Source: Actinobacteria bacterium UBA5182 (GTDB lineage Bacteria; Actinomycetota; UBA4738). From it: DNA of 8,999 nucleotides. Of this stretch, positions 1 through 5,691 are shown in pieces. Position 1 is the stretch's first letter. The number at the start of each line of letters is the position of its first letter. The notes beneath the pieces were generated by a model. The model ran no database searches. It was not told the DNA's origin and worked only from the letters and a program-made list of their open reading frames with translations. Location of the stretch: the NCBI GenBank assembly GCA_002413185.1, contig DHWM01000110.1, forward strand, positions 1 to 8,999. The letters are read 5' to 3'. Position numbers and translations under genes: made by a program.

Positions 1-1193
1 TCCTCGCGGTTCGACGCCCCGATGACGATGACGTTCTTCAGCGCCTCCACGCCGTCGATCTCGGAGAGGAGCTGCGGCACGATGGTGTTCTCGACGTCGG
101 AGGAGATCCCGCTCCCCCGGGTCCGGAACAACGAGTCCATCTCGTCGAAGAACACGATCACCGGGAAGCCCTCCTGGGACTTCTCCTTGGCCCGCTGGAA
201 GATCAGCCGGATCTGCCGTTCGGTCTCTCCCACGTACTTGTTCAGGAGCTCGGGACCCTTGATGTTCAGGAAGTACGAATGGATCCCGGTCCGGCCGGTC
301 TTCTCCGCGACCTGCTGGGCCAGCGAGTTGGCGACGGCCTTGGCGATGAGCGTCTTGCCGCACCCCGGAGGGCCGTACAGCAGGACGCCCTTGGGCGGCT
401 TGAGCTGGTGCTCCACGAACAGCTCGGCGTACAGGAAGGGCAGCTCCACGGCGTCCCGGATATCTTCGATCTGCTCGCCGAGCCCGCCGATGTCCTCGTA
501 GCTGATGTCGGGGATCTCCTCGAGGATGACCTCCTCGACCTCCTCCTTGGGCAGCCGTTCCAGCGCGTAGCCGGAGCGGGGGTCGAACAGCACCGGATCG
601 CCGGCCCGGATGTCTCCGATCACAGGAGTGGCTAGCAGTGCCACCATCTCCTCGTCGCCCCGGCCCACGACCACCGCTCGGTCCTCTCCGAGGAGCTCCT
701 TGACCGTCACCACCTCGCCCTGGGTGTCGTGCTCCAGGACGTCCACCACGTTGAGCGCCTCGTTCAGGATGACCTCGACTCCCTTGCGCAGAAGCGCCCG
801 GTCGATCTCCGGATCGGCATTCACCCGCATCTTCCGGCCCGACGTGAACACGTCCATCGAGCCGTCGTCGTTCTCCCGCAACAGAACGCCGAACGTGGCG
901 GGCGGTTGAGTGAGCTTCTCGACCTCTTCCTTCAGCGCCTCCAGCTTGTCGCGTTCGGCCTGCAGAACGGTGACGAGCTTCTCGTTCTGGGCGATGGCCC
1001 GGCTCAGCTCGCCCCGGGTCTGGAGCAGTTGCTCCTCGAGAAGCTTGACCTGGCGAGGGGAGTTGGAGAGCCGGCGGCGAAGGAGCGCTGTCTCATCCTC
1101 CAGGAACTTGATCTGGGTCTGGAGCTGGTGGATGTCCTTCTCGTAGCGCTCGAGCTGCTCCCTCGGGTCTGGCTCCATCCTCTGCTGGGGCAT
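1..1193 (-). CDS. mpa: Proteasome-associated AAA+ ATPase Mpa/ARC, partial (C-terminus beyond left edge)
   Basis: This is the hexameric ATPase that unfolds Pup-tagged proteins and threads them into the actinobacterial 20S proteasome in the cytoplasm. The first 397 residues are visible; full-length family members have about 600. Residues about 10-97 form a charged heptad-rich coiled coil, the Pup-binding part of the family. Residues about 98-215 correspond to the tandem OB domains. The AAA+ module follows, with IGGL near 235, Walker A GPPGCGKT at 274-281, pore loop KYVG at 319-322, Walker B FFDEMD at 348-353 and sensor 1 N395. The ATG at 1193 has an AAGGAGG Shine-Dalgarno (1209-1203) nine bases upstream. 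The rest of the AAA+ domain and the C-terminal proteasome-docking tail lie outside the window. trmI is 124 bases upstream on the same strand, as in the mycobacterial Pup locus. Identification is firm: coiled coil, OB region and AAA+ in this order distinguish it from FtsH and from Cdc48-like ATPases. Confidence 0.96.
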   Translation of the reverse strand, partial: MPQQRMEPDPREQLERYEKDIHQLQTQIKFLEDETALLRRRLSNSPRQVKLLEEQLLQTRGELSRAIAQNEKLVTVLQAERDKLEALKEEVEKLTQPPATFGVLLRENDDGSMDVFTSGRKMRVNADPEIDRALLRKGVEVILNEALNVVDVLEHDTQGEVVTVKELLGEDRAVVVGRGDEEMVALLATPVIGDIRAGDPVLFDPRSGYALERLPKEEVEEVILEEIPDISYEDIGGLGEQIEDIRDAVELPFLYAELFVEHQLKPPKGVLLYGPPGCGKTLIAKAVANSLAQQVAEKTGRTGIHSYFLNIKGPELLNKYVGETERQIRLIFQRAKEKSQEGFPVIVFFDEMDSLFRTRGSGISSDVENTIVPQLLSEIDGVEALKNVIVIGASNRE

Positions 1194-1202
1194 GTCTCCC
1201 TT

Positions 1203-1260
1203 CCTCCTTGCCGCCTTGGACCTTCGTCCAATATAGGCCCGGCCATCGTCCGTTTGTCGG
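1203..1260 (-). promoter_or_regulatory. Candidate promoter and ribosome binding site of mpa
   Basis: Reading the minus strand, a CCGACA hexamer (1260-1255) is followed after 19 bases by TATATT (1235-1230), a plausible -35/-10 pair although the spacer is long. The Shine-Dalgarno AAGGAGG lies at 1209-1203. This would give mpa its own promoter and a leader of roughly 30 bases in addition to readthrough from trmI. The ribosome binding site is clear; the promoter is inferred from consensus alone. Confidence 0.4.
1216..1231. repeat. Perfect inverted repeat between -10 element and RBS of mpa
   Basis: TTGGAC and GTCCAA form a perfect 6-base inverted repeat around a 4-base centre. The repeat overlaps the last bases of the candidate TATATT -10 element and ends seven bases before the AAGGAGG ribosome binding site. 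It could be an operator half-site pair at the transcription start or a small leader hairpin. No regulator can be named from sequence. Confidence 0.4.
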
Positions 1261-1317
1261 AGCCCGGCTTCCCTGATGGTCCTATACGGGATTGTCGGAA
1301 CGGGGGATGGTGGCCCT

Positions 1318-2106
1318 TTAGCCCTCGGGACTGCCTTTGCGGCCGAACGTGAGGAAGCCGGTGTGGCCGATCATCCGGTGGTCCGGACGCACACTCCTCT
1401 CCGCGACGTGCCAGGTGCGGACCATCACCTCCAACGTCTCCACCTCGCCGAATCCCGCCGCTTCCAGGGCCAGCACCGCTTGTTGGACCTGGTTCGCCGT
1501 CGGCAGGTAGGTGCAGACGATCCCGCCCGGATGAAGGACCGCGTCCAGCGCCGGAAGAACGGCCCGTGGCTCGGGCAGGTCGAGCACGACGCGATCGAAC
1601 CGCTCGCCCGTCGCCGCGACCTCGGCGACGTCCCCCAACCGGAGATCGAGCCACGCCGGGAGCTTTCCGAAGAACATCTCCACGTTCGCCGCCGCTCGGT
1701 GGTGGAAATCCTCCCGCAGCTCGTAGGAGACCACCCGTCCCTCCGGCCCCACAGCACGGCACAGCGCGAGGGTCAGCGCACCGGAGCCGGTCCCTGCCTC
1801 CAGCACACGGCTCCCGGGGGCGATGTCCCCGTACACCAGGATCGCTCCCACATCTTTCGGGTAGACCACCTGCGCTCCCCGTGGCATCTTGAGGGTGAAG
1901 TCGGCCATCCGCGGCCGCAGGCACAGCAGGCGGGCCCCGCTGTGCGAACGAACCACCGTTCCCTCCGCGGCTCCCACGATCTGGTCGTGGGCCACCGCGC
2001 CGCCGTGGAAATGGAAGGTCCCGCCCCGCTGGAGACGGATCAGGAAGCGCCGTCCCCGGCTGTCGACCAGGAGGGCCCGCTCACCCGGCTCGAAGGGCGC
2101 GCTCAG
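1318..2106 (-). CDS. trmI: tRNA (adenine-58-N1)-methyltransferase TrmI, probable CTG start
   Basis: TrmI uses S-adenosylmethionine to methylate N1 of A58 in the tRNA T-loop and acts as a tetramer. Numbering from the CTG at 2106, the 262-residue protein begins with the family's small N-terminal domain (PFEPGER, then LLVDSRGRRF, then a FHFH motif at 31-34). Next come KMPRG and VYPKD, SAM motif I EAGTGSGAL at 103-111, and catalytic-region DLPEP at 176-180. Length fits the family (about 255-280). A GTG at 1995 would give 225 residues but would cut off most of the conserved N-terminal domain. The frame stays open from 2217 yet has no ATG, GTG or TTG upstream of 1995. The CTG at 2106 matches where homologues begin, but a 5-base tandem duplication sits exactly there (2101-2110), so a frameshift from the GTG at 2132 is an alternative. 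It lies 85 bases after the protease gene and 124 bases before mpa. Function is very likely; the start is uncertain. Confidence 0.9.
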   Translation of the reverse strand: MSAPFEPGERALLVDSRGRRFLIRLQRGGTFHFHGGAVAHDQIVGAAEGTVVRSHSGARLLCLRPRMADFTLKMPRGAQVVYPKDVGAILVYGDIAPGSRVLEAGTGSGALTLALCRAVGPEGRVVSYELREDFHHRAAANVEMFFGKLPAWLDLRLGDVAEVAATGERFDRVVLDLPEPRAVLPALDAVLHPGGIVCTYLPTANQVQQAVLALEAAGFGEVETLEVMVRTWHVAERSVRPDHRMIGHTGFLTFGRKGSPEG

Positions 2107-2110
2107 CTCA
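2101..2110. repeat. 5-base tandem duplication at the trmI start
   Basis: The plus strand reads GCTCA twice in direct succession, which is TGAGC twice on the coding (minus) strand. Removing one copy joins GTG AGC directly to GCG CCC TTC, placing the GTG codons at 2111 and 2132 in frame with trmI. With both copies present, those GTG codons run into TGA after AGC. The duplication is seen directly; its mutational origin is inferred. Confidence 0.7.
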
Positions 2111-2132
2111 CGGCTTTCAGCCGAACCTTCAC
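2103..2132 (-). other. Possible 9-codon leaderless ORF overlapping the trmI CTG start
   Basis: A GTG at 2132 opens a 9-codon frame (MKVRLKAVS) ending at TGA 2105-2103. The TGA overlaps the proposed trmI CTG start as CTGA. This could act as a short upstream ORF that delivers ribosomes to the CTG by termination-reinitiation. It could equally be the stranded 5' end of trmI after the 5-base duplication. Without one repeat copy these codons read straight into trmI. Confidence 0.35.
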
Positions 2133-2138
2133 GACCAA

Positions 2139-2144
2139 AGGCTA
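2139..2144 (-). promoter_or_regulatory. Candidate -10 element upstream of trmI
   Basis: TAGCCT, a TANNNT hexamer on the minus strand, ends six bases before the GTG at 2132, so transcription would start at or next to that codon. No convincing -35 hexamer is seen, which is common for actinobacterial leaderless promoters. The identical hexamer lies upstream of the PPC-domain gene. Consensus evidence only. Confidence 0.3.
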
Positions 2145-2191
2145 CACCCGCCGATTTGCGGTCCCCGGGCGTCCCCAGACCGCCTTGGACG

Positions 2192-3373
2192 CTACGGCGA
2201 CGGCCTGGTCCCGAGAGTCAGGGTCGCCGTGACGCGCTTGCCGTTCGGATCCACCACGACGAGGCTGACTGTGTCTCCGGGCTTCTTGGTCATGATCAGC
2301 TGGCCCAGGTCGTCCGAACTGTTCACGGCCTTGCCATCGAAGGAAACGACCACGTCGCCCTGCTGGATGGCACCCTGCTTCGCGGCCGGGCCTCCCGGAG
2401 CGAGCGCCACCACCAGCGCGCCGTGGTCCACCGCCAGGCCCAGCTGGGACGCCAGCCCCGCTGTCACCGTCTCCGTCGACACGCCGATGTAGGCGGCCGC
2501 CGCGGACGGGTGTTCCGTGGCGGTCCGGATGATCGGCTTGGCGGCATTGATGGCGATGGAGAACCCGATGTTTTCTGCCGAAGAGCTCCCCGCGGTGTTG
2601 ATCCCCACGACGTTTCCTCCCAGATCGACCAGTGGACCACCGGAGTTCCCCGGGTTGATGGCGGCGTCCGTCTGGAGAACGTCCTGGTAGGTGCGGGTGA
2701 CGCCCTGCCCGTTGTTCGCTTCGGGATCCTGCGCCTGCACGGTCCGCTGGAGCGCGCTCAGGATCCCCGACGTGACGGTCGGTCCGCCGGGCAGAGCCAG
2801 CGCGTAGCCCAGCGCGATGACGCGCTCACCGAGGGCGAGCTTGGATGAATCGCCCAGCGGGACGGCGGGGAGCCCGGTGCCTTCGATCTTCAGCACCGCC
2901 AGGTCATGATCCGAATCCCCCCCGATGACCCGGCCCTGGAACGTCCGGCCGTCGGGGGGAGGAAGCGTCACCTTGAGGCTGAGCGCTCCCTCGACCACGT
3001 GGAAGTTGGTCACGATGATCCCGTCCGAACGGATGATGAAGCCCGTTCCGACGCCCTTGCCGACCTGCGGGCCTCCCAGGCTGCCAGCGGTCAGTGTCCG
3101 CGACGTGACGTTCACCACCGCCGGAGCGACCCGCTTGACCACCTGGACGATCGGGTCGTCGCCCAGCGTCGCCGGGTTGATCGGATTGGCCGCCGGGAGC
3201 GAGGGCGTCGGAGAAGGGTGCTCCCGGGCTCGCGACTCCAGGGCGGTCTCCGTGCCGGCGCCCGTACACGCCGCCAGCATCACCGCGGCCGCGGCGACCA
3301 GCGCCAGAAGCCGAGCCGGAGCCTGGGCACGCACGTCTTCGAGCCTACGACGACTCGAAGAAGGACGGGCCAT
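2192..3373 (-). CDS. HtrA/DegP-family lipoprotein serine protease with one PDZ domain
   Basis: This is a trypsin-like protease of the HtrA family, expected to act outside the cytoplasmic membrane on misfolded or specific envelope proteins. From the ATG at 3373 it has 393 residues. An Arg-rich n-region and hydrophobic segment (about 21-35) end in a lipobox LAAC with Cys36, so it is probably lipid-anchored. A Pro/Ser-rich linker follows. The catalytic triad is complete: His125 in TNFHVV, Asp157 in HDLAVLKI and Ser244 in GNSGGPL. One PDZ domain occupies about 294-390, close to the C-terminus. A GTG at 3430 would add 19 residues before the signal and overlap the phosphatase gene by 19 bases. I prefer the ATG because it gives a normal signal peptide, although neither start has a clear Shine-Dalgarno. 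It follows the phosphatase stop by 38 bases and is likely co-transcribed with it. Family assignment is firm; substrates are unknown. Confidence 0.93.
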   Translation of the reverse strand: MARPSSSRRRLEDVRAQAPARLLALVAAAAVMLAACTGAGTETALESRAREHPSPTPSLPAANPINPATLGDDPIVQVVKRVAPAVVNVTSRTLTAGSLGGPQVGKGVGTGFIIRSDGIIVTNFHVVEGALSLKVTLPPPDGRTFQGRVIGGDSDHDLAVLKIEGTGLPAVPLGDSSKLALGERVIALGYALALPGGPTVTSGILSALQRTVQAQDPEANNGQGVTRTYQDVLQTDAAINPGNSGGPLVDLGGNVVGINTAGSSSAENIGFSIAINAAKPIIRTATEHPSAAAAYIGVSTETVTAGLASQLGLAVDHGALVVALAPGGPAAKQGAIQQGDVVVSFDGKAVNSSDDLGQLIMTKKPGDTVSLVVVDPNGKRVTATLTLGTRPSP

Positions 3374-3411
3374 GCAGCTGTTGCGGTCTCGTGGAAACGG
3401 AATCCCTTCTC

Positions 3412-4008
3412 TCAGCAGCGCCTCGCCCACTCGGCGAGGTCGACGAGCTCCGGCGGGCCGGGCAGCAACCGGACGGCCGAGAGGTGCGGGAGGTTCATCG
3501 CGTGCACACCGTTCACGCTCGCGCCTCGTCCGACCAGGAACGCAGCGGCGAGTGGGGCCTCGTGGGTGACGCCGAGCACGATCTCATCGGCGTCGTGCTC
3601 GCCCCTCCACGCGTCGTTCGCCCAGTCAAGGACCCCGCGCCCCGTCGCTTCCAACGAGTCCTCCGGGTTGGCCGAAGCGGGATCGGCCGCGTACGTCTCC
3701 AGAAGCTCCGGGTCGCGCTTCCGGATCCGGCTCCATGGGAGGCCCTGCCACCTGACCCAGAACGACCACTCGAGGAGGCGGTCGTCCTCCATGACCGACA
3801 GACCATGCGGGCCCGCCAGGATCGAGGCCGTCTCCTTCGCCCGGTCGAGCGGGCTGGCGTACACGGCCCTCACCGGCGCCTCCACCAGCCCATCCGCCAG
3901 CTGCCCGGCAGCCCGCCGGCCCTTCTCCGAGAGGTGGAATCCCGGCAGCCTGGCGTAGACAAGCCCGTCGGGGTTCTCCACTTCGGCGTGCCGGACCCCC
4001 ACGATCAC
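3412..4008 (-). CDS. Histidine phosphatase family protein (phosphoglycerate-mutase-like)
   Basis: This is a cytoplasmic phosphatase or mutase of the histidine phosphatase superfamily, working through a phosphohistidine intermediate. In 198 residues the active-site pocket is complete: Arg6-His7 in VRHAEV (RHA replaces the commoner RHG), Arg56 in ASPLDRAKE, Glu80 in RLLEW and His149 in VTHEAP. The start is a GTG at 4008 overlapping the TGA of the upstream zinc-ribbon gene as GTGA. No Shine-Dalgarno is obvious, which suggests translational coupling. The RHAE-NP...LPG-HLSE-GR signature is that of a common actinobacterial branch usually annotated only to family. The physiological substrate cannot be told from sequence. 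Confidence 0.9.
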   Translation of the reverse strand: MIVGVRHAEVENPDGLVYARLPGFHLSEKGRRAAGQLADGLVEAPVRAVYASPLDRAKETASILAGPHGLSVMEDDRLLEWSFWVRWQGLPWSRIRKRDPELLETYAADPASANPEDSLEATGRGVLDWANDAWRGEHDADEIVLGVTHEAPLAAAFLVGRGASVNGVHAMNLPHLSAVRLLPGPPELVDLAEWARRC

Positions 4009-4583
4009 CGGGGGCCGGATGAGAAGTACACGATCAGCCCGAGGACACTGATGACGATCCCGGTCATGAGCATGGCCCGGGCCATGTGGGCGTCCCGGTC
4101 ACGGGTGAACGCCCACGCCACGATTCCTCCCAGCGCGCTGAACAGGATCGGCAGGACCCACCACAGGGGCGACACCCGGCGCACGGCCAGTTGGCCATAC
4201 GGCTGGTCGCGGCGGCTCCCTCCTCCGAAGGCGACCTGGACGGAACTCGGCTCGATGCGAGTGAACTCGAGCCATGCGTCCCTCCACCCCTCATCGGTCC
4301 GAGGGAACCACCGGATCGGCCCGCCGGCGAGCTGTCGGTCCCAGATACCGAAAAAGGTCTCCCCGTACCCGAGCAGGTACCGGGGTCCGGAATGGCTGTA
4401 CTGCAGCGCTCCGTCCCCGGGCGCTTGCGCTGCCGAACCAATCGGACGGACCGCTCCCTGCCCTTCTGCCGGCCCCCAGGACGCCGTTCGAGCTTCAGGC
4501 CGCGCGGTGAGATCGCTGCCGCAATACGGGCACTTGATGGCCTCGTCGCGGATGTCCTCGGCGCAGTAGGGACACTTCTTCAT
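4005..4583 (-). CDS. Zinc-ribbon membrane protein of unknown function
   Basis: The protein has 192 residues. The N-terminus is a CPYC-CPYC zinc ribbon with Cys4, Cys7, Cys18 and Cys21. A Pro/Ala-rich linker (about 27-60) follows. A globular segment at about 68-112 (LLGYG, FFGIWD, FPRTDEGW) resembles a domain I recall from actinobacterial zinc-ribbon proteins, without a known function. Two transmembrane helices lie at about 139-159 and 168-187 near the C-terminus. The ribbon is probably cytoplasmic; its partner is unknown. The ATG at 4583 lacks a strong Shine-Dalgarno but has a TAATCT hexamer 10 to 15 bases before it. Its stop overlaps the phosphatase start by four bases, so the two are translated from one message. 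The coding call is firm; the function is not recognised. Confidence 0.85.
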   Translation of the reverse strand: MKKCPYCAEDIRDEAIKCPYCGSDLTARPEARTASWGPAEGQGAVRPIGSAAQAPGDGALQYSHSGPRYLLGYGETFFGIWDRQLAGGPIRWFPRTDEGWRDAWLEFTRIEPSSVQVAFGGGSRRDQPYGQLAVRRVSPLWWVLPILFSALGGIVAWAFTRDRDAHMARAMLMTGIVISVLGLIVYFSSGPR

Positions 4584-4592
4584 GACGTCCCA

Positions 4593-4598
4593 AGATTA
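4593..4598 (-). promoter_or_regulatory. Candidate -10 element of the zinc-ribbon gene
   Basis: TAATCT on the minus strand ends nine bases before the ATG at 4583, predicting a transcript with a leader of only two or three bases. It sits directly after the inverted repeat 4599-4622. No clear -35 hexamer is visible. It would drive the block zinc ribbon, phosphatase and HtrA-like protease. Confidence 0.35.
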
Positions 4599-4622
4599 CT
4601 CGGGGCGTGGCGAGGTCCCGAG
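4599..4622 (-). terminator. Weak terminator-like hairpin downstream of the small membrane protein gene
   Basis: Minus-strand RNA would read CTCGGG, a 12-base loop, then CCCGAG, giving a 6-base GC stem followed by TAATCTT. The T content after the stem is poor for an intrinsic terminator. It lies 40 bases after the stop of the small membrane protein and just before the candidate promoter of the zinc-ribbon gene, where a terminator would make sense. Confidence 0.3.
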
Positions 4623-4638
4623 GAGGCCACATGTCGGG

Positions 4639-4656
4639 CGGCGGATCGAGCCGCCG
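4639..4656. repeat. GC-rich inverted repeat between two minus-strand genes
   Basis: CGGCGG and CCGCCG form a perfect 6-base stem with a 6-base loop, starting five bases after the stop codon at 4662. No T-run follows on the minus strand. It may stabilise the 3' end of the small membrane protein message or be chance in GC-rich DNA. Confidence 0.3.
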
Positions 4657-4661
4657 GTGAA

Positions 4662-4889
4662 TCATGTCCCGGTGCGGGTGATCGAGCTGATGAAGAGCAG
4701 GAGGAAGCCGAGAGCGATGAGCAGGGAGCCGATCAGGTAGGCGTACTTTTCCCTGCGGTGAGCTATGGACGACGCCCCGGTGTTGTACTCGCGGTTCGCC
4801 CTCACCGTCAGCCCTGCTCCGTAGGCGATGATCAAGGCTCCGACCATGCCTACGATGTCCCCGAGCTCGGTTACTCGCCTTGCTGACAT
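4662..4889 (-). CDS. Small two-helix membrane protein, unknown function
   Basis: The protein has 75 residues. Two hydrophobic segments at about 12-28 and 48-70 flank a charged loop (RANREYN, HRREKY), consistent with a membrane hairpin. The positively charged loop suggests it stays cytoplasmic with both termini outside, but this is weak. The ATG at 4889 is preceded by TAAGGT ending six bases upstream, a good leaderless -10. The AAGG inside it could also serve as a weak ribosome binding site. It is divergent from the lipoprotein-protease operon. I do not recognise the family. Confidence 0.7.
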   Translation of the reverse strand: MSARRVTELGDIVGMVGALIIAYGAGLTVRANREYNTGASSIAHRREKYAYLIGSLLIALGFLLLFISSITRTGT

Positions 4890-4891
4890 GG

Positions 4892-4906
4892 GGGGACCTT
4901 ATCCCC
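4892..4906 (-). promoter_or_regulatory. Candidate -10 element inside a palindrome, small membrane protein gene
   Basis: TAAGGT (4901-4896 on the minus strand) is a perfect TANNNT match placed six bases from the ATG at 4889, so the transcript would begin at the start codon. It lies within the palindrome GGGGA-CCTTA-TCCCC (4892-4906), which could be an operator. Both elements are seen directly; the regulatory role is inferred. Confidence 0.35.
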
Positions 4907-5007
4907 AGAAGGGAGAGCCGTCCAGCCTCGAGACCATGAATCCCCACCACGGTCCATTCACTGCGCGTCGCCGAGGGGAATCTTTGGGCAGAAGCCCCCC
5001 CGCGGGC

Positions 5008-5013
5008 CATAAT
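5008..5013 (+). promoter_or_regulatory. Candidate -10 element of the lipoprotein-FtsH-like operon
   Basis: CATAAT ends five bases before the ATG at 5019, matching the TATAAT consensus at five of six positions. TTGGGC at 4984-4989, 18 bases upstream, is a possible -35. The predicted start of transcription falls on or next to the ATG, implying a leaderless message. No Shine-Dalgarno precedes this ATG. Confidence 0.45.
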
Positions 5014-5018
5014 GGATT

Positions 5019-5690
5019 ATGGCCTTGGCAGGGCAGCGGCGACCCTTTGGATGGCTGGCGCCCGGAGCGTTCGCCCTCGTGACTGTGCTCCTGCTCAGCG
5101 CCTGCGCCAGCTCGGCCTACACCTATGTCACCAGCGCTTCGACCCACGCGTACTTCAGGGTCCCCGGCGACTGGACCATGTACAACAAGCAGCAGCTCCT
5201 GGTGGCCTCCGGGCTGAAGAACTCTCCGGCTACGGAGAAAGGATTCCCATTCCTGATCGGCTACGACTCGGCCCCGACCCCCTCGGTGAGGCACGTCATC
5301 GGAGGGATCGCCACAGCACCGGTCGTCCTGGCGGAGGTTCGAACCCTCAGCGCGGTGGACCGCGATCAGGCATCGCTGGCGCTTCTTCGCAATAGCGTCT
5401 ACCAGGTCGATCAGCTCCTCCAGGCCGACGAAGCCGAGATCTTGAGCGACAGGGACATCACGCTTTCCAACGGGGTGCACGGAAGCCAGCTGGTGTTCAA
5501 CGTGGCTATCGGTGGGACGTTCGGGGTCCTCGAAGGGAACCAGATCCTCACCGTCAACCAGACCGGGCTCCTCGACCCCAGCACCAACCGGATGTACGTC
5601 TTCATCGTGCGGTGCGGGTCCGACGCCTACTCCCACAACCGGACGGTCATCGATCAGATCGTCCGTTCGTTCACCGTCAAGGAGACCTGA
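5019..5690 (+). CDS. Putative lipoprotein, first gene of operon with FtsH-like protease
   Basis: The 223-residue protein begins with an RR-containing n-region, a hydrophobic stretch (about 13-26) and the lipobox LSAC with Cys29, so it is exported and lipid-anchored. The mature part starts with AYFRVPGDWTMYN and ends in NRTVIDQIVRSFTV. This beginning and end are like those of PsbP/Mog1-type lipoproteins, a weak resemblance only. No catalytic motif is seen. The ATG at 5019 is chosen because it gives the signal peptide. Another ATG at 5012 is in a different frame and yields no sensible protein. The stop TGA (5688-5690) is one base before the start of the protease gene, and the protease Shine-Dalgarno lies inside this gene, so the two are surely co-transcribed. 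A role as partner or substrate adaptor of the protease is inferred from this arrangement only. Confidence 0.85.
   Translation: MALAGQRRPFGWLAPGAFALVTVLLLSACASSAYTYVTSASTHAYFRVPGDWTMYNKQQLLVASGLKNSPATEKGFPFLIGYDSAPTPSVRHVIGGIATAPVVLAEVRTLSAVDRDQASLALLRNSVYQVDQLLQADEAEILSDRDITLSNGVHGSQLVFNVAIGGTFGVLEGNQILTVNQTGLLDPSTNRMYVFIVRCGSDAYSHNRTVIDQIVRSFTVKET
5679..5684 (+). promoter_or_regulatory. Ribosome binding site of the FtsH-like gene
   Basis: AAGGAG lies seven bases before the ATG at 5692, inside the last codons of the lipoprotein gene. It fixes the protease start against a frame that stays open far upstream (to 5512). Confidence 0.8.
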
Positions 5691-5691
5691 C

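Noticed and set aside
1004..1924. 306-codon open frame on the minus strand overlapping trmI and the start of mpa
   Set aside because: It is an out-of-frame shadow: Arg/Gly/Pro/Ser-rich translation with no domain, while the overlapping frames encode clear TrmI and Mpa. Long spurious frames are expected in GC-rich DNA.
1276..2232. 318-codon plus-strand frame antisense to trmI
   Set aside because: Its composition is that of an antisense shadow (His/Arg/Pro-rich) with no recognisable motif.
2906..3958. 350-codon plus-strand frame antisense to the HtrA-like protease and phosphatase
   Set aside because: It is antisense to two genes with intact catalytic motifs, and the translation shows no domain.
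3391..4569. 392-codon plus-strand frame antisense to the phosphatase and zinc-ribbon genes
   Set aside because: Its translation is low-complexity and motif-free, whereas the minus strand carries coherent families with a coupled start and stop.
5512..5691. N-terminal extension of the FtsH-like frame
   Set aside because: The extension overlaps the lipoprotein gene and is Ser/Arg/Pro-rich. The strong AAGGAG and ATG at 5692 explain the start.
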